Notes: generated from the letters alone by a model not told the origin. A DNA stretch of 28,625 nt from RGIG3102 sp045633415 (GCA_045633415.1 JAZQYH010000107.1:1-28625); one strand, 5' to 3'; numbered from the stretch's first letter, positions 1-6,981 are shown. Program-made: numbers and translations.

Positions 1-2
1 TT

Positions 3-527
3 TTATTTCTCTATCAGTTCTTTCAGTCTTTTGTTGTTTTCAATCACTCTTACCAGCAGCAGACCGATTACACCACAGCTGATAATCTGACCCACAGCCA
101 CAGAAACAGCCTGTGCTGTGAAAATCATAGGGTGGAAACTGCCGTTAATCATAATACACAGCTCCCAGCCGATTACAACAGCATTGATAATAACAGGTGG
201 CAGGGTAGACAATATTGGCATACCTTTGATGCGGATGTTTCTTAAAAGATATGTAAGTATAGCCGCTACAAATGTGGCAAGTGTACCGAAGATAATATCA
301 AGACTGCCCAGAATATTTGCACCTGTGGCCAAACCGATAAGGTTTGTCAGAAAACAGCCAAGAGTCACACCCCACACATTGCTTATGCCGAATACAGGCA
401 AAAGTGTCAATGCTTCACTTACTCTTGCCTGTACAGAGCCAAATGTGATTGGCGCCAGTACAAAACCGATTACTGTATATAAAGCGGCAATCATAGCCTG
501 TTTTGCAGTGTTGTTTGTTTTTTTCAT
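3..527 (-). CDS. queT: QueT family ECF transporter substrate-binding (S) component
   Basis: The predicted product is a 174-residue, very hydrophobic membrane protein of the QueT family (COG4708 type), the S component of an energy-coupling-factor transporter thought to import a queuosine precursor such as preQ1. The alanine/glycine-rich first helix and the segment QARVSEALTLLPVFG are typical of the family. Five to six membrane helices are apparent, and the C-terminus is short and charged (ENNKRLKELIEK). The start is the ATG at 525-527, preceded by a good GAGG site; the reading frame continues upstream, but only through the leader hairpin. The gene is complete, with its stop at 3-5. It follows degV on the same strand after 120 bases, and an intrinsic-terminator-like hairpin lies just before the RBS, suggesting attenuation. 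No ECF ATPase or T subunit is present, so it presumably uses a shared energising module encoded elsewhere. The family call is firm; the exact substrate is inferred. Confidence 0.88.
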   Translation of the reverse strand: MKKTNNTAKQAMIAALYTVIGFVLAPITFGSVQARVSEALTLLPVFGISNVWGVTLGCFLTNLIGLATGANILGSLDIIFGTLATFVAAILTYLLRNIRIKGMPILSTLPPVIINAVVIGWELCIMINGSFHPMIFTAQAVSVAVGQIISCGVIGLLLVRVIENNKRLKELIEK

Positions 528-542
528 TTGTTTATTTACCTC

Positions 543-581
543 AAAAAAATAATGTGCAGTGGATTGCTTTCCACTGCACAT
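543..581 (-). terminator. Intrinsic terminator / attenuator hairpin before queT
   Basis: On the minus strand an 11-bp perfect stem (571-581 pairing with 552-562; ATGTGCAGTGG with CCACTGCACAT) and an 8-base loop are followed by a run of seven T. The T run abuts the GAGG ribosome binding site of queT. Because no room for a promoter remains between hairpin and gene, this looks like a leader attenuator as well as the terminator of the upstream trmL-degV unit. Confidence 0.8.
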
Positions 582-647
582 TTATCTGTGTATGAAAAGC
601 TTTGGAAACGCACAGAAGAAAAGCTTTTGAAGGCTTCTGTGTTCGTA

Positions 648-1508
648 TTAGTCACCTGTGTAGTAAAGGATACCGATACTGTGGTTGCCAGCATTTGTTG
701 CTACAGCACTGCCCAGTTCGATTGCCCGCATAGGTGGAACACCTATTTCCTTTACACAAGCGGAATACAGCTCTTTACCGTATTCTTCATCAGTATACCC
801 GATAACATAATGTTTAGGGTCATTTGTTCTTTCTTTAAATTGTCTTATAAGTGCAGGGATAACCATTTTGTCCCCACGAACCTTGGCTACCACATTTGTT
901 TCGCCGTGGTCCATTACAATAACAGGTTTGATACCCATCAGTTCACCTGCTACTGCAGCTGCGGCAGAAATTCTGCCGGATTTTTTCATAAATTTCAGTG
1001 TGTAAGCTGACAGAAGAATCTGTGATCTGTCAAATTCACCCTGAAGATAAGCGATAATCCGTTTTGGCGGAATACCTTCGTCAATCATTTTATCTGCCTG
1101 CATAATAGGCCAGCCGTAAGCTACAGAATATGCCTGGCTGTCCATAACAGTTATGTTTACTTTAGCGTCTGGGTTTTCTTCCTCAAACATTTCTTTAGCC
1201 ATAACTGCGGCGTTATAGGTAGCAGAAGCACCTTTGTTGATTGTTACGATAATAATATCTGTCACACCCTGACGTACCAGAGCTTCGATTTTTTCACCGT
1301 AGCGCATCATTGTGATGTGTGCAGTTTTTGGAATGTTGGTACAGTTTTCCAGAATTTTATAATATTCTTTATTGGAAATTTCGTATCTTTCTTCATAGCT
1401 TTTGCCATCTTCAGTTGTGATGTAAAAGCCCAGAATATCTACATTTTTAAGTTTAGCTTTCGCTGGAATATCGCATCCAGAGTCGGTAATAATTCTTGTT
1501 ATAAACAA
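648..1508 (-). CDS. DegV family fatty-acid-binding protein
   Basis: The predicted product is a 286-residue DegV-fold protein. Members bind a single fatty acid and the FakB-type ones present it to the FakA kinase. Family hallmarks visible are the N-terminal TDSGCDIP motif (around residues 8-15) and the central KKSGRIS segment (around 174-180) with the GIKPVI that follows. Length matches the family (about 280-290). The start appears to be TTG at 1506-1508: it is the only in-frame initiator for over 60 codons and is preceded by GGGAG nine bases upstream, inside the end of trmL, whose stop codon lies only six bases away. This implies translational coupling. It is the last gene of a kinase / ECF S / trmL / degV run. 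No fakA-like kinase is visible nearby, so the partner is unknown. The family is certain; the lipid ligand is not determinable. Confidence 0.9.
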   Translation of the reverse strand: MFITRIITDSGCDIPAKAKLKNVDILGFYITTEDGKSYEERYEISNKEYYKILENCTNIPKTAHITMMRYGEKIEALVRQGVTDIIIVTINKGASATYNAAVMAKEMFEEENPDAKVNITVMDSQAYSVAYGWPIMQADKMIDEGIPPKRIIAYLQGEFDRSQILLSAYTLKFMKKSGRISAAAAVAGELMGIKPVIVMDHGETNVVAKVRGDKMVIPALIRQFKERTNDPKHYVIGYTDEEYGKELYSACVKEIGVPPMRAIELGSAVATNAGNHSIGILYYTGD

Positions 1509-1514
1509 TTTAAT

Positions 1515-2015
1515 CTACTCCCAATCAAACTTGGTAAGATTACCGCTGACTTCAAACCCTTCAAAATCCCACTGGCGAAGTATTTCATATGTAGCAATGG
1601 CTACAGTGTTGGACAAATTCAGGCTGCGTATATGTGTCAGCATAGGCATTCTTACACATGACTCTTTATTATTGAACAATATTTCCTCGTCTATACCTTT
1701 GTCTTCTCTGCCAAAAACAATATAGCAGTTGTCTGGATAATCAACGTCAGTATATTTGTTCAATCCTTTAGTGGTAAAGTAATAAAATTTGCCATCAGAA
1801 TTTTTTTCATAAAATTCCTCTATGCTATCATATAATTTTACACTAAGTTTATCCCAATAGTCAAGCCCTGCGCGTTTTAATTTTTTATCATCCAATACAA
1901 AGCCAAGAGGCCCCACTAAGTGGAGCCTTGCACCTGTGGCAGCACAGGTTCTTGCGATATTGCCTGTATTCTGTGGAATCTGTGGTTGAAACAGTACAAT
2001 ATTAATAGTTTTCAT
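1515..2015 (-). CDS. trmL: tRNA (cytidine/uridine-2'-O-)-methyltransferase TrmL
   Basis: The predicted product is a 166-residue SPOUT-superfamily methyltransferase that methylates the wobble-position ribose (Nm34) of tRNA-Leu using S-adenosylmethionine. Evidence: the N-terminal FQPQIPQNTGNIARTC segment (motif 1), the central IVFGREDKGI (motif 2), and the C-terminal IRSLNLSNTVAIATYE (motif 3, forming the knotted cofactor site). The length is close to the usual 155-170 residues for TrmL and too short for TrmH/TrmJ proteins with extra domains. The ATG start lies two bases after the stop of the ECF gene, with an AGGA site overlapping that stop, so it is translated as part of the operon. Pairing with vitamin-uptake genes is most likely operon packing rather than shared function. 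Confidence 0.93.
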   Translation of the reverse strand: MKTINIVLFQPQIPQNTGNIARTCAATGARLHLVGPLGFVLDDKKLKRAGLDYWDKLSVKLYDSIEEFYEKNSDGKFYYFTTKGLNKYTDVDYPDNCYIVFGREDKGIDEEILFNNKESCVRMPMLTHIRSLNLSNTVAIATYEILRQWDFEGFEVSGNLTKFDWE

Positions 2016-2017
2016 TT

Positions 2018-2572
2018 TTATTTATCCTGTAAAAGTCTTGCGCGTTTAAGTGCTGGCTGCAGTAAGTTAAAGAGGATAACTGATACTGTCATAGCAATCA
2101 GAGCGTTTGTCAGGCTTGTTGCGCCTTTTGTCAGAAGAATAGCTTTAACAGTTTCGATAGGCTGTTTCATGATGATAGCTTCCTGAATGTAGTTTTTTGT
2201 CAGGTAGCATGCTACATAGCTGACTGCGCCACAAACAGCTGCAACAATGTTTTTAACTTTTGTCTGTTTGCCAAGGTGTGAGATAAGACCAGCTACAAAG
2301 CCCATAACAAATTTCATAATAAATGTAATCCAGAATTCTGGTGCCCATGCTGGGTTCAGCAGGTCAACAAACATACTGCCGATACCGGATGCAAGACCGC
2401 CTGCAACTGGTCCAAACAGCAGGCCAGACAGAATACACATTACATTACCCATATGAATCTGTGTCATACCAGCACCTACTGGAATTTTGATACTGAGGAA
2501 GTTTGTTGTTACAAATACCAGAGCAGCCATAACGCCGATAAATGCCAATTCTCTAACTTTGTTCTTTTTCAT
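2018..2572 (-). CDS. ECF transporter S component, probably vitamin B6-type (PdxU2/HmpT-like)
   Basis: The predicted product is an integral membrane protein of about 184 residues in the ECF S-component class (COG4720-like). After a basic start MKKNKVRE it has an alanine-rich first helix, then the block GLLFGPVAGGLASGIGS and the segment PEFWITFIMKFVMGFVAG, both repeated nearly verbatim in the protein at 3653-4234. Five to six helices are expected. The ATG at 2570-2572 is chosen; a GTG 12 bases upstream is an alternative. It starts 20 bases after the end of the pyridoxamine/pyridoxal kinase gene, and this tight coupling suggests that the imported substrate is phosphorylated by that kinase, i.e. 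a B6 vitamer. The transport class is seen clearly; the substrate is inference from context, and hydroxymethylpyrimidine or thiamine precursors are alternatives. Confidence 0.85.
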   Translation of the reverse strand: MKKNKVRELAFIGVMAALVFVTTNFLSIKIPVGAGMTQIHMGNVMCILSGLLFGPVAGGLASGIGSMFVDLLNPAWAPEFWITFIMKFVMGFVAGLISHLGKQTKVKNIVAAVCGAVSYVACYLTKNYIQEAIIMKQPIETVKAILLTKGATSLTNALIAMTVSVILFNLLQPALKRARLLQDK

Positions 2573-2592
2573 AATTTTACACACTCATTTCT

Positions 2593-3417
2593 TTAATCTG
2601 TAAGGTATTTAAGCATTGGCTCAATATGAACACCAAATTTTGTTTCATCGCCAGATTCGTATGTGTAGGCAACTACTTTTTCAATAAATCTTGCTGTTTT
2701 TTCACAGGCTGTTTTTAAATCACTGCCGTCCATTACAAAACCAGCCAGACAAGCGCCAAATAAATCGCCAGTGCCAGGGTAGGAAACAGGCAGGTAGTTA
2801 AGCGGAATAAAGAACACTTCTTTTTTCACTTTGTCATAGCCTGTGCAAGCCACAGTGCCATCGACAAATTTTGTACCTGTGATAATAACATCAGCATACA
2901 TTTCACCCAGTGCAGAAACTATTTCTGCCGCTTCTTCTTTGGTGAAAACATCTTTTGAATACTCTCTGCCCAGAAGAATCTGTGCTTCTGTTGGGTTAGG
3001 AGTAATCAGGTCTGCGTGGCGACACAGTTCTTTAAAACCTTCCACCAGTTCATCTGTGATAGAAGAGTAAAGTTTGCCGTGGTCAGCCATAACAGGGTCG
3101 CACAGTTTAAGACCGTTTTCTGTCAGTGTGTACGCATCTTTGATTATGTCCATCTGTTCCTTTGAAGAAAGGAAACCGCTGAACACACAGTCAAATGTAA
3201 TACCCATCTGTTTGTAATGTCCCAGTGCATCTTTGCAGAACTGTGTCATATCTTGTTTTGCAATATTGCCGCCAATGCCGTAATGTGTGGACAGTACCAC
3301 AGTTGGCAACATAACAGGCTGAATGCCTTTTGCAGCCAGAGCAGGAGCAATAACTGCTGTGCTGGAACGACCGATTGTTGTGAAACTATGTATGCATAAA
3401 GCTTTTTTTGGTGTCAT
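2593..3417 (-). CDS. pdxK: Pyridoxal/pyridoxamine kinase (ribokinase-like)
   Basis: The predicted product is a 274-residue ribokinase-superfamily kinase that phosphorylates B6 vitamers to pyridoxal/pyridoxamine 5'-phosphate with ATP. Features seen: an N-terminal HSFTTIGRSS segment, CDPVMADHGKLYSS around residues 105-118 as in the PdxY/PdxK group, LITPNPTEAQIL, and the superfamily's GTGDLFGACLAG motif near residue 216, which carries the anion hole and catalytic Asp. The ATG start has an AGAGG site at the correct distance. It is the first gene of a four-gene minus-strand run ending with degV; its neighbour is an ECF S component, giving a plausible uptake-and-trap pair for vitamin B6. A bifunctional HMP kinase role cannot be excluded, but the motifs favour the pyridoxamine-kinase branch. 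Confidence 0.92.
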   Translation of the reverse strand: MTPKKALCIHSFTTIGRSSTAVIAPALAAKGIQPVMLPTVVLSTHYGIGGNIAKQDMTQFCKDALGHYKQMGITFDCVFSGFLSSKEQMDIIKDAYTLTENGLKLCDPVMADHGKLYSSITDELVEGFKELCRHADLITPNPTEAQILLGREYSKDVFTKEEAAEIVSALGEMYADVIITGTKFVDGTVACTGYDKVKKEVFFIPLNYLPVSYPGTGDLFGACLAGFVMDGSDLKTACEKTARFIEKVVAYTYESGDETKFGVHIEPMLKYLTD

Positions 3418-3444
3418 AAAAATACCTCTTGCTTTCTGTTTACT

Positions 3445-3473
3445 ATTATAGTAAAAATATGTAATTATTTGGT
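3445..3473 (-). promoter_or_regulatory. Possible promoter of the pdxK operon
   Basis: A perfect minus-strand -10 (TATAAT, 3445-3450) lies 27 bases upstream of the pdxK start. The -35 region at the usual distance (3468-3473, ACCAAA) is poor, so the call rests mainly on the -10 and position. The rest of the 235-base gap is AT-rich without other recognised signals apart from the terminator of the next gene. Confidence 0.35.
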
Positions 3474-3617
3474 GTACTAAATGTAAAATATGAAGAAATT
3501 GTGAATTTTATTTGTTAACAATTTGTTCATAATTATCTTTAAAATACATAAATAATAATACATTATATGCCATATTAAGTCAACAACCACAAAGACAGGC
3601 ATATAAAAAGTACAAAA

Positions 3618-3648
3618 AAGATAAAAAGCGGTAAAATATACCGCTTTT
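3618..3648 (-). terminator. Terminator of the ECF S-component gene
   Basis: A 10-bp perfect stem (3624-3633 with 3639-3648, AAAAGCGGTA/TACCGCTTTT) with a five-base loop lies a few bases past the stop codon of the upstream minus-strand gene. On the minus strand it is followed by TTTTTATCTTTTTTG. Confidence 0.85.
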
Positions 3649-3652
3649 GTTT

Positions 3653-4234
3653 TTATTTTTCCTGTTTTTTCACAGGTGCATAGTCAGATATAATATTGGC
3701 TTTTTTAAGAGATGGTGCTATCAGATTATACAGCATAATGGAAGCGATTATATTCCAAATCATACTTAAAATACTGATAAGGTTTGTGGACAATAAAACA
3801 CCCAGAACTGTTTCCCATGGGCTTTTCAGAATGAAATAGTGCAGGATAACTTCTTTTGCCACATAAATAACTCTGTAGCCGAAAATACCGCATACTGTAC
3901 CCAGAATAATTTTTGTCTGGCTTTTTTTACCAATATTTGCTATTTTACCAGCGATGTAACCCATAAGGAATTTCATAATAAATGTAATCCAGAATTCTGG
4001 TGCAAAGATAGGGTCAGTAAGGTCAAATATTGCACTGCCTATACCTGCGGCCAGACCACCGTGTACAGGCCCGAATAAAAGCCCGGAAAGCACACAGATT
4101 ATGTTGCCCATATGTACCATTGTTTTTCCCAGCGGTGTTGGAATATCGATTTTAATGTTGGTTGCGGCAAATACAAAAGCAGCCATAATTGCTATTTGTG
4201 TAATATCTTTGGTTGTGAATTTTTTCTTTTTCAT
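3653..4234 (-). CDS. ECF transporter S component, paralogue of the 2018-2572 protein
   Basis: The predicted product is a 193-residue membrane protein of the ECF S-component class (COG4720/HmpT-like). It shares with the 2018-2572 protein the blocks MVHMGNIICVLSGLLFGPV and PEFWITFIMKFLMGYIAGK, so the two are paralogues. It begins with a very basic MKKKKFTTKD and ends with a basic tail. The ATG start is preceded by GAGGTG. It has its own terminator at 3624-3648 and a separate upstream region containing a pair of ATGTGATA direct repeats, so it is probably an independent single-gene unit. No ATPase or T component accompanies it, as is usual for group II ECF systems. The substrate is unknown; thiamine/pyrimidine precursors or B6 vitamers are the family's known ligands. 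Confidence 0.85.
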   Translation of the reverse strand: MKKKKFTTKDITQIAIMAAFVFAATNIKIDIPTPLGKTMVHMGNIICVLSGLLFGPVHGGLAAGIGSAIFDLTDPIFAPEFWITFIMKFLMGYIAGKIANIGKKSQTKIILGTVCGIFGYRVIYVAKEVILHYFILKSPWETVLGVLLSTNLISILSMIWNIIASIMLYNLIAPSLKKANIISDYAPVKKQEK

Positions 4235-4281
4235 AAATACACCTCAAATGAACTTTTATATGTCTAAAGTATAGTCTTCAT

Positions 4282-4303
4282 ATGTGATAAAATAAATGTG
4301 ATA
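4282..4303. repeat. Short direct repeat upstream of the ECF gene
   Basis: The octamer ATGTGATA occurs twice, at 4282-4289 and 4296-4303, 14 bases apart, about 50 bases upstream of the ECF S-component start (minus strand) and just behind a TATACT -10-like hexamer on that strand. Two copies 14 bases apart could bind a regulator, but this is inferred from position only. Confidence 0.4.
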
Positions 4304-4404
4304 TTGTTAATTTTGAAAAGCTGTAAACCCTGAAATTTTAATGCTTATTTAATATTTCGGTCATAAAATTTAAACAAAATATTAATAAGGGGGAATAAAT
4401 CCTT

Positions 4405-4437
4405 TTTTCTGATACAGAATATACCTATATCAGAAAA
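4405..4437 (+). promoter_or_regulatory. 10-bp inverted repeat in the leader of a small membrane-protein gene
   Basis: TTTTCTGATA (4405-4414) and TATCAGAAAA (4428-4437) form a perfect inverted repeat with a 13-base centre. It ends three bases before the GAGGTG ribosome binding site of the gene at 4450. There is no T run after it, so it is not an ordinary terminator. It may be an operator spanning a promoter (ATATACC lies in the centre) or an mRNA hairpin near the RBS. Confidence 0.5.
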
Positions 4438-4449
4438 TGAGGTGAATTT

Positions 4450-4644
4450 ATGGAAAATAAAATGATGAAAACAGCTAAAAATATGGCAATAGGTATGGCT
4501 ATGGGTGCGGCGGCAGTAACAGCAGGCATGGTTTATATAAATGAAAACCGTCAGGCGCAGAAAGCTGTGAACACCGTAAAGCGTACAGGCAAAAAAATTG
4601 TCAGAGCCAGTCAGGATATGATGGACGATATGATGCATAAATAA
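4450..4644 (+). CDS. Small single-pass membrane protein of unknown function
   Basis: The predicted product is a 64-residue protein. A short basic amphipathic start (MENKMMKTAKNM) leads into one hydrophobic, glycine/alanine/methionine-rich segment (about residues 12-30, AIGMAMGAAAVTAGMVYI). A basic, helical tail (RQAQKAVNTVKRTGKKIVRAS) with a Met/Asp-rich end (DMMDDMMHK) follows. The architecture recalls small YtxH-like or inner-membrane helper proteins of Clostridia, but no family is recognised. The start is supported by an excellent GAGGTG site six bases upstream, and a bidirectional terminator follows at 4672-4697, so it is a complete one-gene unit. The opposite-strand frame is long but has no RBS. 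Function unknown. Confidence 0.75.
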   Translation: MENKMMKTAKNMAIGMAMGAAAVTAGMVYINENRQAQKAVNTVKRTGKKIVRASQDMMDDMMHK

Positions 4645-4671
4645 ATGCAAGCAAATTTTTACAAACTAAAA

Positions 4672-4697
4672 ATCCTCCCTATACCAATAGGGAGGAT
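4672..4697. terminator. Bidirectional terminator between convergent genes
   Basis: A perfect 11-bp stem (4672-4682 with 4687-4697, ATCCTCCCTAT/ATAGGGAGGAT) with a 4-base loop lies between the small membrane protein (plus) and the SGNH hydrolase (minus). The minus-strand side is followed by TTTTTAG; the plus side is followed only by AAATTATTTTATT, so it is stronger for the minus-strand gene. Confidence 0.85.
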
Positions 4698-4729
4698 AAA
4701 TTATTTTATTAAAAATATTTCACACAGAA

Positions 4730-5413
4730 TTATTTGCCAAATTCGTGTTTGTCTACCAGTTCCTGCAGAACTTTTGCTTTTTCTGGGTCCAGAGCATAGA
4801 AAGCTTCTTCTTTATCAAGAACATTTTTAAAGCCTTCTTTGTATGTTTCATAGCTGTTTGGAGCCAGACCTTTTACGCTTTCGCCGAAGATAGCTGCAAA
4901 TGCTGCCATAGCGATTGTGTAAGAGCCGTATGGAGAAGCATGTTCACCGTCTACAAAGTACATATTGATTTCTGGGTGGTTGAAGAATACATCTTCAAAT
5001 ACGTTGCCAGCTACTGTCAGTTTAACATCATATTTTTCAGACAGTGTGTTGTAAATGTCATACATACCTTTCTGGTGGTCAGGGTCTCTTTTTTCAGCCC
5101 AAGGCATTGTCTGGATAGGTGTTACACCAAATTTTCTTGCCAGTTCAATGATTTTGCCGCCATCTTCCAGAGTTTCTTCTTTTTCTGGACATGGTGAGTG
5201 TGCCGCCTGCTGCATAACAACATAGTCATAACCGCCCCACATAAGTGCAAAACGCAGGTCAGTAAACTGTTTGTAATGCCAGCCGTATGTTACACCAGGG
5301 TGTGCCAGCATACCAACTTCTACATCTTTGCCTTTTTCAGCGCAGATATTTTTAAAAATCTGTGGCATGTCGTTAAAGAATGTGTGGCTGTTACCTACAA
5401 ATAAAACTTTCAT
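4730..5413 (-). CDS. SGNH/GDSL-type hydrolase
   Basis: The predicted product is a 227-residue SGNH-superfamily esterase/lipase-like hydrolase. Block I is GNSHTFFND at residues 7-15, where the nucleophile Ser9 sits in GNS rather than GDS. Block III-like GGYDYVVMQQ follows around residue 60, and the C-terminal catalytic pair appears as DGEHASPYGSY, giving the Asp-x-x-His of block V. There is no signal peptide, so it is probably cytoplasmic. The ATG start has a GGAGG site. It lies 45 bases downstream of xpt with no convincing terminator between, so the two may be co-transcribed from the xpt promoter; a bidirectional terminator follows it. The substrate is unknown: carbohydrate esters and lipids are both possible. 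Confidence 0.85.
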   Translation of the reverse strand: MKVLFVGNSHTFFNDMPQIFKNICAEKGKDVEVGMLAHPGVTYGWHYKQFTDLRFALMWGGYDYVVMQQAAHSPCPEKEETLEDGGKIIELARKFGVTPIQTMPWAEKRDPDHQKGMYDIYNTLSEKYDVKLTVAGNVFEDVFFNHPEINMYFVDGEHASPYGSYTIAMAAFAAIFGESVKGLAPNSYETYKEGFKNVLDKEEAFYALDPEKAKVLQELVDKHEFGK

Positions 5414-5458
5414 AAAAATCCTCCAAAATTATATCTCAAATATTCAAAAAAACGAATA

Positions 5459-6034
5459 TTATTCTTCTCTGAATGTGATTTTGCCATCTTCCATTTTATC
5501 GATAATAGCAAGGCTGTGCAGGTTGTAACCATTTTCACGCAGATATTTGCCGCCATCCTGGAAGCCTTTTTCTATCATGATACCGATGCCTTCCACTGTA
5601 GCGCCAGCCTGGTCACATACATCGATAAGACCTTTCATAGCACTGCCAACTGCAAGGAAGTCGTCGATAATCAGCACATGGTCATCACTGCCGATGAATT
5701 TTTTGGAAACTGTAATTGTGTAGTCTTTGCCGTATGTATAGGAACGAACAACGCTTGTGTATAAATCACCGTCAAGGTTCTGACTTTTTGCTTTTTTAGC
5801 GAACAGTACAGGAACTTCAAAATACTGTGCTGCGATAGAAGCGATAGCAATACCAGATGCTTCGATAGTCAGAATTTTTGTGATTTTTCTGTCTTTGAAA
5901 AGTTCTTTCAGTTCTTTACCCAGTTCGTTCATCAGTTTGATGTCAATCTGGTGATTAAGGAAGCTGTCTACTTTCAGGATGTTGCCTGGTTTGATATTGC
6001 CGTCCTGTAAAATGCGCTGTTCAAGTAATTTCAT
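5459..6034 (-). CDS. xpt: Xanthine phosphoribosyltransferase
   Basis: The predicted product is a 191-residue type I phosphoribosyltransferase that converts xanthine and PRPP to XMP in purine salvage. The start MKLLEQRILQDG and the segment LTIEASGIAIAS are typical of Xpt (usual length about 190-195). The PRPP-binding motif LIIDDFLAVGSAMKG is at about residues 121-135. The frame is open 31 codons further upstream, but that part crosses the promoter, and the ATG at 6032-6034 has a GGGG site nine bases before it. A strong promoter sits 34 bases upstream, leaving a leader of under 30 bases. Many Bacillota xpt genes carry a guanine riboswitch; here there is no room for one. The neighbour downstream is an SGNH hydrolase. 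Confidence 0.93.
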   Translation of the reverse strand: MKLLEQRILQDGNIKPGNILKVDSFLNHQIDIKLMNELGKELKELFKDRKITKILTIEASGIAIASIAAQYFEVPVLFAKKAKSQNLDGDLYTSVVRSYTYGKDYTITVSKKFIGSDDHVLIIDDFLAVGSAMKGLIDVCDQAGATVEGIGIMIEKGFQDGGKYLRENGYNLHSLAIIDKMEDGKITFREE

Positions 6035-6067
6035 AAATATACCCCATATAATTTTTCTCATACAATA

Positions 6068-6096
6068 ATTATACAAATATTTGTTTTGTATTTCAA
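6068..6096 (-). promoter_or_regulatory. Promoter of xpt
   Basis: On the minus strand TTGAAA (6091-6096), a 17-base spacer and TATAAT (6068-6073) form a near-consensus vegetative promoter. A perfect 12-base palindrome ACAAATATTTGT (6073-6084) overlaps the spacer and the -10 edge and could be an operator. Transcription would start near 6061. Confidence 0.8.
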
Positions 6097-6110
6097 CCCA
6101 TTTGTATAAA
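6081..6110 (+). promoter_or_regulatory. Possible promoter of the polysaccharide deacetylase gene
   Basis: TTGTTT (6081-6086), an 18-base spacer and TATAAA (6105-6110) lie 40 bases before the deacetylase start and overlap the divergent xpt promoter. The hexamers are moderate, so this is a position-supported guess. Confidence 0.45.
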
Positions 6111-6150
6111 TCTAAAGATAAATACATACTCTTTTATAAGAGGTGAGTGT

Positions 6151-6981
6151 ATGAAAAACAGGTCAATGGCTCTTACAGTGTATATAATAGTTTTCTTTTC
6201 ATGTGTATGGACTATTTCAGACAAGGCACAACAGCAGGCACACAGCAGTTTCAATATGCAGATAAACAAAATGGCATATCAGCTGGGTTATGAACAAACT
6301 TATTCACCGGTGTATTCTCCTTATTCACAGCAGATTATGGAGACCAATACCGCACCACAGCAGGAGGAAAAGATGGTTTATCTCACTTTTGACGATGGTC
6401 CCAGTCACGTTACAGGGCAGATACTGGATATACTGAAAGAGCATGATGTAAAGGCTACATTTTTTGTAATGAAAACAAAGGATGAATATATCCCATATAT
6501 GAAAAAGGCAGTAGAAGAAGGTCATGCAATAGGTGTCCACACTGCCAGCCATAAGTACAAAGAAATTTATGCCAGTGTAGATGCGTATTTAAAAGATTTT
6601 ACCGAATGTTACAACTATATTTATGAAAACACAGGCGTAGAGCCTACAATATTCCGATTTCCCGGTGGTAGTGTAAACAATTACAACTCCGCCACACGAA
6701 ATGATATTGCCCGGGAAATGTTGCGCCGTGGATTTATTTATTTTGACTGGAATGTGGAAAGTGCCGACAGCGGCAAAACCCTGCCAGCCGACACTATATA
6801 CAATAATATTATAGACGGGTGCAAAGGTAAAAACAGAGCGGTGATAATAATGCACGACTCATCCAGTAAGTCCACAACAGCACAGGCACTGGGGGCTGTA
6901 ATAACCCAGCTGAAAGCAGATGGCTGGCAGTTTGCATCTCTTACAAACGAGGTGAAACCAGTTATATTCAAAATGAAATAA
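6151..6981 (+). CDS. NodB-type polysaccharide deacetylase, membrane-anchored
   Basis: The predicted product is a 276-residue protein with one N-terminal hydrophobic segment (about 7-22, signal anchor), a Gln/Tyr/Ser-rich linker to about residue 72, and a complete carbohydrate-esterase-4 (NodB) domain. Motifs: LTFDDGPS with catalytic/metal Asp81-Asp82; the metal histidines His130 and His134 in HTASH; FRFPGG with Arg169; DWN at 199-201; and IIMHD with His235. Such enzymes remove acetyl groups from peptidoglycan GlcNAc or MurNAc, or from other polysaccharides, outside the membrane. Standalone members in Clostridia often affect lysozyme resistance or sporulation; the substrate here is not determinable. 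The ATG has an AGAGGTGAG ribosome binding site. No terminator separates it from hom 70 bases downstream, but hom has its own promoter candidate. Confidence 0.93.
   Translation: MKNRSMALTVYIIVFFSCVWTISDKAQQQAHSSFNMQINKMAYQLGYEQTYSPVYSPYSQQIMETNTAPQQEEKMVYLTFDDGPSHVTGQILDILKEHDVKATFFVMKTKDEYIPYMKKAVEEGHAIGVHTASHKYKEIYASVDAYLKDFTECYNYIYENTGVEPTIFRFPGGSVNNYNSATRNDIAREMLRRGFIYFDWNVESADSGKTLPADTIYNNIIDGCKGKNRAVIIMHDSSSKSTTAQALGAVITQLKADGWQFASLTNEVKPVIFKMK

Noticed and set aside
582..647. Canonical preQ1-I riboswitch before queT
   Set aside because: I could not place the conserved loop and A-rich tail; kept only as an unidentified leader in the findings.
528..1010. Long plus-strand frame opposite degV
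   Set aside because: It is antisense to the DegV gene, has no RBS, and its translation is Cys/Phe-rich without domain features.
4345..4650. Minus-strand frame of 101 codons opposite the small membrane-protein gene
   Set aside because: It is His/Cys/Phe-rich with no RBS, while the plus-strand gene has a strong RBS and a plausible membrane segment.
5439..5460. Inverted repeat AATATTC/GAATATT after xpt considered as a terminator
   Set aside because: The stem is only 7 AT-rich pairs and the T run is in the loop, not after the stem; read-through into the SGNH gene is more likely.
6035..6150. Purine riboswitch before xpt
   Set aside because: Searched for because xpt often has one; the conserved CTACC, GG/CC loop contacts and GACTA are absent and the leader is too short.
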